Positions 1 to 6,240 of a stretch of DNA of 63,789 nucleotides are shown in pieces (the stretch's first letter is position 1; the number at the start of each line of letters is the position of its first letter). The notes under the pieces are model-generated. The model made no database searches. It had not been told where the DNA came from and saw only the letters and a program-made list of their open reading frames with translations. A program made the translations under genes and the position numbers. Source of the DNA: a virus; the IMG/VR virus record IMGVR_UViG_3300027865_000008, positions 1-63,789 of that record; one strand, 5' to 3'.

Positions 1-203
1 AGACACCGACTATTGCAGCTGATTCCGTAGACTATCAGAGCAAAGGTGGAATTTTTGCAAAACGAGCGAGAGAATTTAAAAAAACGTATGAGGAATTTGT
101 GGGGAAAAGTGGCGGAGTAAAACCTGCCAGCTTAACATTTGATTGGGATAGGTCGCCCACTTGGGGTGGGGATCACATGACGCATTCCCAGCGTTATCGT
201 TAA
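1..203 (+). CDS. Neck / head-completion protein, C-terminal part
   Basis: An open frame enters from the left edge at base 3 and stops at 201-203. It gives about 66 residues, including ADSVDYQSKGG and then a basic helix (AKRAREFKKTYEEF). This resembles the C-terminus of phage neck proteins, where an ADSVDY-type motif precedes a helix. The gene cut by the right edge (63317 onward) has the fitting N-terminal part, and the two join in frame if the terminal a and the first a are one base. It lies just upstream of a MuF-type gene with good spacing. The function is inferred from position and motif. Confidence 0.7.
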   Translation, partial: TPTIAADSVDYQSKGGIFAKRAREFKKTYEEFVGKSGGVKPASLTFDWDRSPTWGGDHMTHSQRYR

Positions 204-228
204 CATTTTTTCTAAAAGGAGGATTTTC

Positions 229-1158
229 ATGAAGCGTTTTTCTACACTATTGGCGATGGTAGGGGTTATGTGTTTTACGCTAATGTCAACACATCTCCCC
301 GTATTATATGCCGAAACGGGCTTAAGCGGGTATGAGAATATGGCAAAAATTACAGTAACTTCCGAGATCAAACGTGTTTTAAGTGAAAAAGATGCCGGGC
401 TGCTTTCTGGCACAGAGGCAATAAGAACTACTTTAAAAGAAATGCAGAAACAAGTGCAGTCTGAAATTGCTGCTGCTGGTGTCGGCTCTTGGGATGCTCA
501 TTTTCTTCCGGATGTAGAGGCGGCGATAAAAGAACACATCGATAATTGGGGGATTACAGCTAATGCAGGTTTGGGCGATACCATCGATAAAACTTGGGCG
601 AGCGGTATTAATTTGGTCAACGCTCCTCTTGTCGCATCGGGTGAACTTGTAATCGGTAGTTTCGGAATTCCTGTAGAAATTCTTAACGTTATGAAAGATT
701 TTACTTTTCATAAATTGGACGGCGTAAAAAATGCGGCGTGGGATAAAATCCGGAGCGAGTTAACATTAGGGGTGCTCGGTGGCAAAACACCACATGAAGT
801 AGCTACGGCAATAGGAAAGAATTTAACTTCTCCTTCCATTTTTAAAAGTATTCATGATAGAGCTAACGTTATAACAAATACTGAATTAAGTAGGGTTTTT
901 GACAAAGCTTCACATGAACAGATGAAAACGGCAGCAGCTCATGTTGACGGTTTAAAAAAACAATGGCGGCATGACGGTCATCCGAAGAAGCCAAGATCAA
1001 CGCATGTCGCGGCTCACAATCAAGTACAGCTGGTAGAGGAGTATTTCATAATTGGTTCTGTTGAGATGATGTTTCCCCATGATCCGGCGGCACCAATAGG
1101 AGAAGTTATTAATTGTACGTGTACGCAGGTGCCGTATATGGATAAATGGGCAGCGTAA
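229..1158 (+). CDS. MuF-like minor head (head morphogenesis) protein with N-terminal hydrophobic segment
   Basis: 309 residues. The C-terminal third (about 205-305) has the pattern of the Mu gpF / SPP1 gp7 family: a TNTELSR helix, a QW..DGH..PR..H segment, MMFPHDP and a final VINCTC. That family is a minor head protein near the portal, packaged in few copies. The start is firm: AAAGGAGG lies 7-8 bases before the ATG. Unusually, the N-terminus reads as a Sec-type signal or a membrane segment: MKR, a hydrophobic stretch to about residue 27, then a small-residue site before ETG. MuF proteins are normally cytoplasmic, so the segment may act in DNA ejection; that is inference. Confidence 0.8.
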   Translation: MKRFSTLLAMVGVMCFTLMSTHLPVLYAETGLSGYENMAKITVTSEIKRVLSEKDAGLLSGTEAIRTTLKEMQKQVQSEIAAAGVGSWDAHFLPDVEAAIKEHIDNWGITANAGLGDTIDKTWASGINLVNAPLVASGELVIGSFGIPVEILNVMKDFTFHKLDGVKNAAWDKIRSELTLGVLGGKTPHEVATAIGKNLTSPSIFKSIHDRANVITNTELSRVFDKASHEQMKTAAAHVDGLKKQWRHDGHPKKPRSTHVAAHNQVQLVEEYFIIGSVEMMFPHDPAAPIGEVINCTCTQVPYMDKWAA

Positions 1159-1180
1159 GTATTTTCAGAAACTGATTATG

Positions 1181-1256
1181 CCGGAAGAAGTCTTGCGGGC
1201 TAAGGTGTGTAAGTTTGAGCACCTTGCATGTCTTCTCGCAAGACTCATGGCTTCGG
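1181..1256 (+). promoter_or_regulatory. Structured 5' leader hairpin of the pyrE-like gene
   Basis: Three nested inverted repeats form one long hairpin: CCGGAAG (1181-1187) with CTTCGG (1251-1256, one bulge), AGTCTTGCG (1189-1197) with CGCAAGACT (1237-1245, perfect), and AAGGTG (1202-1207) with CACCTT (1220-1225). The outer 3' arm runs into the GGAG at 1255-1258 that serves the ATG at 1266. The fold could therefore hide the ribosome site. No U-run follows, so it is not an intrinsic terminator. Known pyr leaders use other structures; I do not recognise this one. Confidence 0.6.
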
Positions 1257-1265
1257 AGAAATAAT

Positions 1266-1850
1266 ATGGGTATCAAAAATCTTAAAAGACTGTTAACACA
1301 ACTTATTTTAAAGAGAAGTTTTAAGTATAGCGAAAAGCCCTTATTTACATTGGCTTCTGGGGAAAAAAGTCCTTATTATATCGATTGTAAACCAATTACT
1401 CTTTGCCCAGAGGGACGCTTAATTATAGGGGAAATAGCTTTTTTAATGCTAAGGGCGCTTGATTTCAAGGGGGTTGGAGGCTTAACCTTGGGTGCTGATC
1501 CTATTGCTATTACTATAAGTGATTTTTTCCTTAAAAACAGTAGATTGATTCATAGCCTCGTTGTCAGAAAAGAACCAAAGAAGCATGGTACAAATAAATG
1601 GATTGAGGGGAACTTTTACGATCAAATGCCCGTAATTATTGTAGAAGATGTCCTTACAACCGGGGGCTCAACAATAAAGGCCATAAATCGTGCTCGTGAA
1701 TGTGGCTTGGAAGTAAAACATGTTCTAGTTATCGTTGATCGTGAAGAGGGTGGCAGGCAAATAGTTAAACAGGAACTGAATGTTTCTGTAAGAAGTATGT
1801 TATACAAAAGTGAAATATCAGAAGTTTTTTGGAGAGAACAACAAAAATGA
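1266..1850 (+). CDS. pyrE: Orotate phosphoribosyltransferase
   Basis: The family makes orotidine-5'-phosphate from orotate and PRPP, a step of pyrimidine synthesis in the cytoplasm. The 194-residue product is close to the usual length. It shows FTLASGEKSPYYIDCK near the N-terminus, the catalytic loop VRKEPKKHGT (about 101-110) and the PRPP-binding motif IIVEDVLTTGGST (about 123-135), followed by VDREEGG. All key parts appear intact. I start it at the ATG at 1266 because GGAG lies 7 bases upstream; an in-frame TTG at 1215 falls inside the leader hairpin. It sits between head and tail genes, where Mu-type phages carry no metabolic gene, so it looks like an inserted cargo gene. Its stop directly abuts the permuted tRNA. 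Confidence 0.88.
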   Translation: MGIKNLKRLLTQLILKRSFKYSEKPLFTLASGEKSPYYIDCKPITLCPEGRLIIGEIAFLMLRALDFKGVGGLTLGADPIAITISDFFLKNSRLIHSLVVRKEPKKHGTNKWIEGNFYDQMPVIIVEDVLTTGGSTIKAINRARECGLEVKHVLVIVDREEGGRQIVKQELNVSVRSMLYKSEISEVFWREQQK

Positions 1851-1851
1851 A

Positions 1852-1932
1852 GCGGGGGGTCGGGAGTTCAAATCTTCTCATGCAGTTTTTAACTGGGTGT
1901 AGCTCAGTCTGGTTAGAGCGCCCGCTTAGGAT
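1852..1932 (+). tRNA. Circularly permuted tRNA gene (3' half before 5' half), anticodon AGG
   Basis: The 3' half comes first: anticodon-stem GCGGG (1852-1856), variable GGGTC, T-stem GGGAG, T-loop TTCAAAT (1867-1873), CTTCT and acceptor CATGCAG (1879-1885). A 7-base linker TTTTTAA follows. Then comes the 5' half: acceptor CTGGGTG (1893-1899), TA, D-stem GCTC, D-loop with GG, GAGC, G26, anticodon-stem CCCGC (1921-1925) and loop TTAGGAT (1926-1932). The halves match: the anticodon stem pairs 5/5 and the acceptor 6/7 with one G-G mismatch. T8, A14, G15, G18, G19, C48, C56 and A58 equivalents are all present. The loop would read AGG (proline CCU). No CCA is encoded. Whether it is processed is unknown. 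Confidence 0.75.
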
Positions 1933-1938
1933 TTTGGA

Positions 1939-2493
1939 ATGTACATTAAGCTAGATATCACAGAAAAAGGGGGGATATTTCATAGGCGCTCACAGGATGT
2001 TGTTATGAAAGCCCTCACCGATGCAATGTACAAAGTAACAAGCTTTCTTTCGATGGAAGTCAAAGAACGAACGCCTGTTGGATACCGCGGTAATAGAGGT
2101 TCCGGTTTAAAGCAGAGGATATACGGAAAACCAATTTTCAAAGGTAAGGCTCTCGTGAAGGGGATCGTTTCCCATACCTCTAAATACGGTGATGTTATAG
2201 AACTTGGCAGACGTGCCGGAAAGAAAATGCCGCCTGTAGGTTCTCTCCTCGATTGGATAGTCTTTAAATTTGCTGGTGTAGACATGGCTGAGGCCATGGA
2301 TATCGAATGGGCTGTGAGGCGAAACATAGGGAAATTCGGTTTCCCAGGAAAGTTTATGTTTAAAGAAGCTTACACCGATAATGAGAGTAAGATTTTTAAA
2401 ATATTTGACGAAGCCGGTTTCAACATTTCTAAAGAAATGGGCGAATTGACTAGTATAGCCGGTGTTTCAAGTGATGTGGGTGGAAGACCATGA
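1939..2493 (+). CDS. HK97 gp10-like tail completion protein
   Basis: 184 residues resembling the HK97-gp10 / minor tail group that helps join tail to head. It has an N-terminal helix with basic residues, the ERTPVGYRG..GLKQ segment, YGDVIELGRRAGKKMPP, and a C-terminal VRRNIGKFGFPGKFMFKEAY region. The ATG overlaps no other gene. Its likely ribosome site AGGA (1929-1932) lies inside the anticodon loop of the preceding permuted tRNA. The last bases overlap the next gene (ATGA). The assignment is by pattern and by its place before the tail terminator and sheath. Confidence 0.65.
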   Translation: MYIKLDITEKGGIFHRRSQDVVMKALTDAMYKVTSFLSMEVKERTPVGYRGNRGSGLKQRIYGKPIFKGKALVKGIVSHTSKYGDVIELGRRAGKKMPPVGSLLDWIVFKFAGVDMAEAMDIEWAVRRNIGKFGFPGKFMFKEAYTDNESKIFKIFDEAGFNISKEMGELTSIAGVSSDVGGRP

Positions 2494-3248
2494 GCGAAAC
2501 ATTAATAAGAACAGGTATAAAAAATCTTCTTGAAGCAATAACCGGTGTCGGAAAAGTTCATGATTATGAACGTTTTACGATGAGGCCAGAAGAGTTTTTA
2601 CTGCTGTTTAAAGATGCTACTTCGAATAAAATAATCGGTTGGGAAATCACTCGGACTGGTGCGGATGTCGAAAGAGTAACATCGAACAAATTTAAAATCC
2701 TGCATCATTTTGTAATAAAGGGGTATTACGGTTTACAAGATTCGAGTGCCAGTGAAAAATTATTTAATGCCGTTGTCGAACTGATAATAGCAAAACTGAT
2801 AAATAATCCGATTGCCGATACACAGGGGTTAGCAATCCCGCAAGTAAAAACGATTAATGCTCAGGTTTTTGGTGATCATCTTTGCCACCATGCAGAAATC
2901 GAATACAGTGTAAGAGAAATAATCACACTCGATGAAGAGACGCTTGAGGATTTGGTCAAGGTAAATCTTAAATACTATATACAAGATCCTGCTACCGCTG
3001 GAGATGTCGAAACCGGTACAACTACGAGTGCGGCTACGGATAAACTAATCGATTCTGGAAAAGATTTTACGACATATGTGACCGCTGGAATGCATGTAGA
3101 AAATACGACTGATGCTACATATTCAACTGTGGTAAGTGTCGATTCTGCTACACAATTGACACTGAGGGATGATATTTTTACCATCGGCGAGGATTATCGT
3201 GTCGTAGAAGAACACGCGGAAGATTTAGTCGATAACCTAGACGCATAG
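2490..3248 (+). CDS. Tail terminator-like protein carrying an inserted repeat domain
   Basis: 252 residues. Residues 1-165 look like a tail terminator (Mu gp37 position): MSETLIRTGIKNLLE, a WEITRTGA segment, and a cytosolic alpha/beta fold with no membrane segment. Residues about 171-237 (DKLIDSGKDFTTYVTAGM through LTLRDDIFTIGEDYRV) are a separate module. It recurs in the genes at 12075, 12674 and 13995. Here it sits at the C-terminus, so it extends rather than interrupts the core fold. The start overlaps the previous stop. The terminator role rests on synteny with Mu. Confidence 0.6.
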   Translation: MSETLIRTGIKNLLEAITGVGKVHDYERFTMRPEEFLLLFKDATSNKIIGWEITRTGADVERVTSNKFKILHHFVIKGYYGLQDSSASEKLFNAVVELIIAKLINNPIADTQGLAIPQVKTINAQVFGDHLCHHAEIEYSVREIITLDEETLEDLVKVNLKYYIQDPATAGDVETGTTTSAATDKLIDSGKDFTTYVTAGMHVENTTDATYSTVVSVDSATQLTLRDDIFTIGEDYRVVEEHAEDLVDNLDA

Positions 3249-3261
3249 GAAAGGGGAACTC

Positions 3262-3549
3262 ATGAAAGTAATAGCAAAACAAGATACGAAATGTCCTAAA
3301 GAAAACAAACCGAGGGTATATATATCTGATTCAGTAGCATCTGATGTGCCTAACAGCCCTTTCTATCGCCGTTTAATTGCCGATGGTTCTCTTATAAAGA
3401 TGGAAGAAAAAGAAGAAGTCAAAACAAAAGCAAAGAAAACGGAAAAAGTGTTAGAGAAGAAAAAAAATACTGGAAAAATACTTCCCCGGCTAAACCAAGT
3501 CAGGCCAAAGGAACAAATAAAAACAAATAAAAACGGAGGATCTTTATAA
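3262..3549 (+). CDS. Mu gp38-like small tail protein (DUF2635-like)
   Basis: 95 residues. The first half (MKVIAKQDTKCPKENKPRV, then SPFYRRLIADGSLI) follows the DUF2635 pattern of Mu gp38: short N-terminal strand, a Pro-rich turn and a YRRxxxDG segment. The second half is a highly charged lysine/glutamate tail. It lies directly before the sheath gene as in Mu, and its stop overlaps the sheath start. The role of gp38 is not well known. AAAGGGGA precedes the ATG. Confidence 0.6.
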   Translation: MKVIAKQDTKCPKENKPRVYISDSVASDVPNSPFYRRLIADGSLIKMEEKEEVKTKAKKTEKVLEKKKNTGKILPRLNQVRPKEQIKTNKNGGSL

Positions 3550-5249
3550 TGGGTTCAGAAAATATTTCATTTGCAGAAATACCCTCTTCTATTCGGAAAC
3601 CTGGCAAGTACATGGAATTCAATACCAAGCTTGCCGTGAATACCCTTTCTCAAAATCCACAGAAGGTCTTAATTGTAGGCCAGCGGCTGGCATTGTATAT
3701 CGAAACAGCAAGATTTAAGGGTGGTACCTTAAATGATATGACTTCTCAGGGAACGTATACCGGACTCGTTGCTACAAATTTTATTGTCAGGATACAAGCC
3801 ACGGGCACTCCAGATGATATGGAATTTTCAACTGATAATGGTGCTACATGGTCGTCTCCCGCAGCCGTTACAGGTAGTGCACAAGCACTTTCTCTTGGAG
3901 TAACTGTCACTTTCGGTGCTACTACCGGGCATGGTCTCCTCGATGAGTGGAGATTCACCGCATGGCCAGAGCCTTCGGTTGCTGCTGCCACTCCTACCCG
4001 CATTTTCAGCGAAGCCGAAGCCGCCGAACAGTTTGGTTATGGGAGTATGGTTCATATTATGGCTAAAGCTGCTTTGAAAGCGAATAAATACTTACAGCTT
4101 TCTATTTGCGCTTTGGCTGACAGTGGGTCGACTAAGGCCGCCGGGGATATTACTATTACTGGTACCGCTACAACTGCCGGGAGTTTAAAGCTTTATATAG
4201 GCAATGTATTATGTGAGGCAGATATTGTAGTGGGTGACACTGCCCATGAAGTAGCTTTAACTTTGCAAGCGAAGATGGAAACTTTCAATTATCTACCTGT
4301 AGTTTTTGACGTTGATGCGCTTACAGGGAAACTTGATTTTGTAGCAAAAAATGCAGGTACCATCGGAAATGATATCGGTATTGAAACTATACTTTCTTCT
4401 GACGGACTTGCAGTTGCAGAAACAGCTATGACTTCCGGTGCAACGAATCCTGATGTTGATACTGCCCTTACACCTGTACAGCCAGAGGACTACAATATCC
4501 TCATCACTCCTTATGCCATCCAGGCCGATCTTGTTAAAGTTCGTGATCACCTTGATCTAGTTTCTGGACCGATGGAACAAAGACCCTGTACTTCTGTTTT
4601 CGGTATGTCGGGTACATTGGCTGCTGCAACTACACTGGGAAATGGTGTAAATCATGCACGTATAGTGGGAGCTTTTCTTAGAAGTACACGTAGTATGCCT
4701 TACGAAATTGCTGCTGCTTTTGCTTCTGTTATGGCTTTTGAAGAAGATCCCGCGATGCCATTAAATACATTGGAACTCAAAGGGCTTCATGCTCCGACTA
4801 TAGCAAATCGTTTTACTCGTACTGAGCAGGAAACGCTTTTGAACAATGGTGTTTCTCCGGTTATGGTTGGTCCAGGAGAAAAGGTACAAATAGTACGGGC
4901 AATCAGTACGTATGTGAAGGATGCACAGGGTATCGATGATATAAGTTTGTTAGACATTACGTCAATAAGAACACTCGACTATGTCAGGTTAGTTTGTGTC
5001 GAAAGAATATCTTTGCGGTTTCCACGATCAAAATTGTCTACCAGGACGGCCAATATGGTAAGGTCAGAGCTTTATGATGTTCTTAAAAAATTAGAAGCCT
5101 TGGAAATCGTTGAAAATGTCGATGATAATGCCGATGAGCTGATTGTCGAGGCAGATTTACAAGATCCCAACAGATTAAATGCAAAGGTGCCATCTGATGT
5201 CGTTAATGGATTACATGTATTCGCAGGCAGGATTGACCTGATATTGTAA
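3549..5249 (+). CDS. Contractile tail sheath protein (Mu gpL-like)
   Basis: 566 residues, similar in length to Mu gpL. The opening segment (FAEIPSSIRKPGKYMEF, then QKVLIVGQR) is typical of Mu-type sheaths. The C-terminal third (SISLRFPRSKLSTR, QDPNRLNAKVPSDVVNGLHV) matches the sheath core that ends in long strands. Threonine- and alanine-rich central domains (about 60-280) are probably surface insertions. GGAGG stands 8-9 bases before the ATG. The gene is followed by the tube gene, as expected for a contractile tail. Confidence 0.85.
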   Translation: MGSENISFAEIPSSIRKPGKYMEFNTKLAVNTLSQNPQKVLIVGQRLALYIETARFKGGTLNDMTSQGTYTGLVATNFIVRIQATGTPDDMEFSTDNGATWSSPAAVTGSAQALSLGVTVTFGATTGHGLLDEWRFTAWPEPSVAAATPTRIFSEAEAAEQFGYGSMVHIMAKAALKANKYLQLSICALADSGSTKAAGDITITGTATTAGSLKLYIGNVLCEADIVVGDTAHEVALTLQAKMETFNYLPVVFDVDALTGKLDFVAKNAGTIGNDIGIETILSSDGLAVAETAMTSGATNPDVDTALTPVQPEDYNILITPYAIQADLVKVRDHLDLVSGPMEQRPCTSVFGMSGTLAAATTLGNGVNHARIVGAFLRSTRSMPYEIAAAFASVMAFEEDPAMPLNTLELKGLHAPTIANRFTRTEQETLLNNGVSPVMVGPGEKVQIVRAISTYVKDAQGIDDISLLDITSIRTLDYVRLVCVERISLRFPRSKLSTRTANMVRSELYDVLKKLEALEIVENVDDNADELIVEADLQDPNRLNAKVPSDVVNGLHVFAGRIDLIL

Positions 5250-5323
5250 ACTGCGCGATTTCAAACGATACTAATATTCTCGTAAAAGGGGAAGTGTAAA
5301 CTAATAAAATAGGAGGTAAATTC

Positions 5324-5680
5324 GTGAAATATGTATCTAAGGTTACATTAGATGTAAACGGATCGGTTATCGATGACATAAAAACTGTTACTGAAAAGGA
5401 GTTTGAGCTTAACAAACAAGTTAATCTCATGGGTAAAACCGGCCATATGTCGGTTACTCCCAGATATGCATTTGATTTTGACTATGTCGTACCAGAAGAC
5501 ACTACGCCAAGAGATTTTTCAAATTTATCAAATGGCAGGTTAAGTATTGAATTCGAAGGCGGCGAACGTATTACTTATACGGGTGTATATGTTCTGAAAA
5601 TTGGCGATAAAAAGATTGACGGGGAAAATGAAACCGTTCAAACTATTTCAGTCGGTGCAGAAGGAAGAGTTGAAGAATAA
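5324..5680 (+). CDS. Tail tube protein (Mu gpM-like)
   Basis: 118 residues with a mostly beta pattern, as in myovirus tube proteins: VSKVTLDVNGSVIDDIKTV, EFELNKQVNLMG, TPRYAFDFDYVVP, then RITYTGVYVLKIGD. It begins with GTG, with AGGAGG 8 bases upstream; no ATG fits in frame before the conserved opening strand. The neighbours are sheath before and chaperone after, the Mu order. The product would assemble as stacked rings inside the sheath. Confidence 0.8.
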   Translation: MKYVSKVTLDVNGSVIDDIKTVTEKEFELNKQVNLMGKTGHMSVTPRYAFDFDYVVPEDTTPRDFSNLSNGRLSIEFEGGERITYTGVYVLKIGDKKIDGENETVQTISVGAEGRVEE

Positions 5681-5721
5681 TAGTCTTTGGTAATCTAAGA
5701 AACAAGGAGGGAAGGGGACAA

Positions 5722-6081
5722 ATGGAAAAAAAAATGGATGATATTAAGACAAGTATTTCTGGTGAACTTGTTATCGGTTTGGATTTTAACGGAAGGAAAC
5801 ACAAGAATTTTACAATCGGCCTTGCCACGGTAAAAGATACATTTGAGGCACAAAAAGAAGGAGGTAAAGACCAATATAAAATTTACTTGGCTCTCATTGC
5901 CCGCCGTATAGAGAAACTGGGTGGTATTCTTAAAGAAAATATTAATGCTGAATTGCTTCTAAATTTGTATGATATTGACCTCGAAATTATTTTAGAAAAA
6001 CAAAAAGCTCTGGATGGTAGCTTCGATTCGTTTCGTGAACAGTTCGAAGCCACAGAGAAAGTTAGTACTAGCACTTCTTAG
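5722..6081 (+). CDS. Tail assembly chaperone, short form (gpG-like; Mu gp41 position)
   Basis: 119 residues, acidic and helical toward the C-terminus (SGELVIGLDFNGRKHKNFTIG, then IARRIEKLGG, DIDLEIILEKQKAL). It sits between tube and tape measure, where nearly all long-tailed phages have two overlapping chaperone frames. A second frame is open from 5996 to 6238 and overlaps the end of this one. The short form would therefore be made by normal termination at 6079-6081. GGAGGGAAGGGG precedes the ATG. Confidence 0.7.
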   Translation: MEKKMDDIKTSISGELVIGLDFNGRKHKNFTIGLATVKDTFEAQKEGGKDQYKIYLALIARRIEKLGGILKENINAELLLNLYDIDLEIILEKQKALDGSFDSFREQFEATEKVSTSTS

Positions 6082-6238
6082 TTTCGGAATTCCATATAAT
6101 GTAATAATGGAGATGCATGGAATTGAGGCGGCCGGATATCTGGAAGCATATGAAGAAGTAAAATCTAAAGCGGAAGAAAACCCAGAGTCGGGTGAAAGTA
6201 AGCCTGAAACATATGTAGTAAAAAATAAGAAAGAATAA
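5996..6238 (+). CDS. Tail assembly chaperone, frameshift extension (T part)
   Basis: Open frame shifted +1 (equivalently -2) from the preceding chaperone gene. It ends in LALLSFGIPYNVIMEMHGIEAAGYLEAYEEV, which fits the T extension that recruits the tape measure. No good ribosome site precedes its own ATG (6014). Expression by frameshifting within 5996-6081 is therefore likely. Candidate slips are TTT-C (6031-6034) and AAA-G (6058-6061), where tRNA-Phe or tRNA-Lys can re-pair one base ahead. Mu is known to use -2 at this point, which gives the same frame. The exact site cannot be fixed by reading. Confidence 0.65.
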   Translation, partial: KNKKLWMVASIRFVNSSKPQRKLVLALLSFGIPYNVIMEMHGIEAAGYLEAYEEVKSKAEENPESGESKPETYVVKNKKE

Positions 6239-6240
6239 AA

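Noticed and set aside
1215-1265. N-terminal extension of the pyrE protein from TTG at 1215
   Set aside because: The stretch falls inside the leader hairpin, lacks a ribosome site and is not part of the enzyme fold.
1266-1938. Permuted group I intron (intron halves around tRNA halves)
   Set aside because: The bases next to each tRNA half are coding (pyrE up to 1850, tail gene from 1939). There is no room for intron core motifs.
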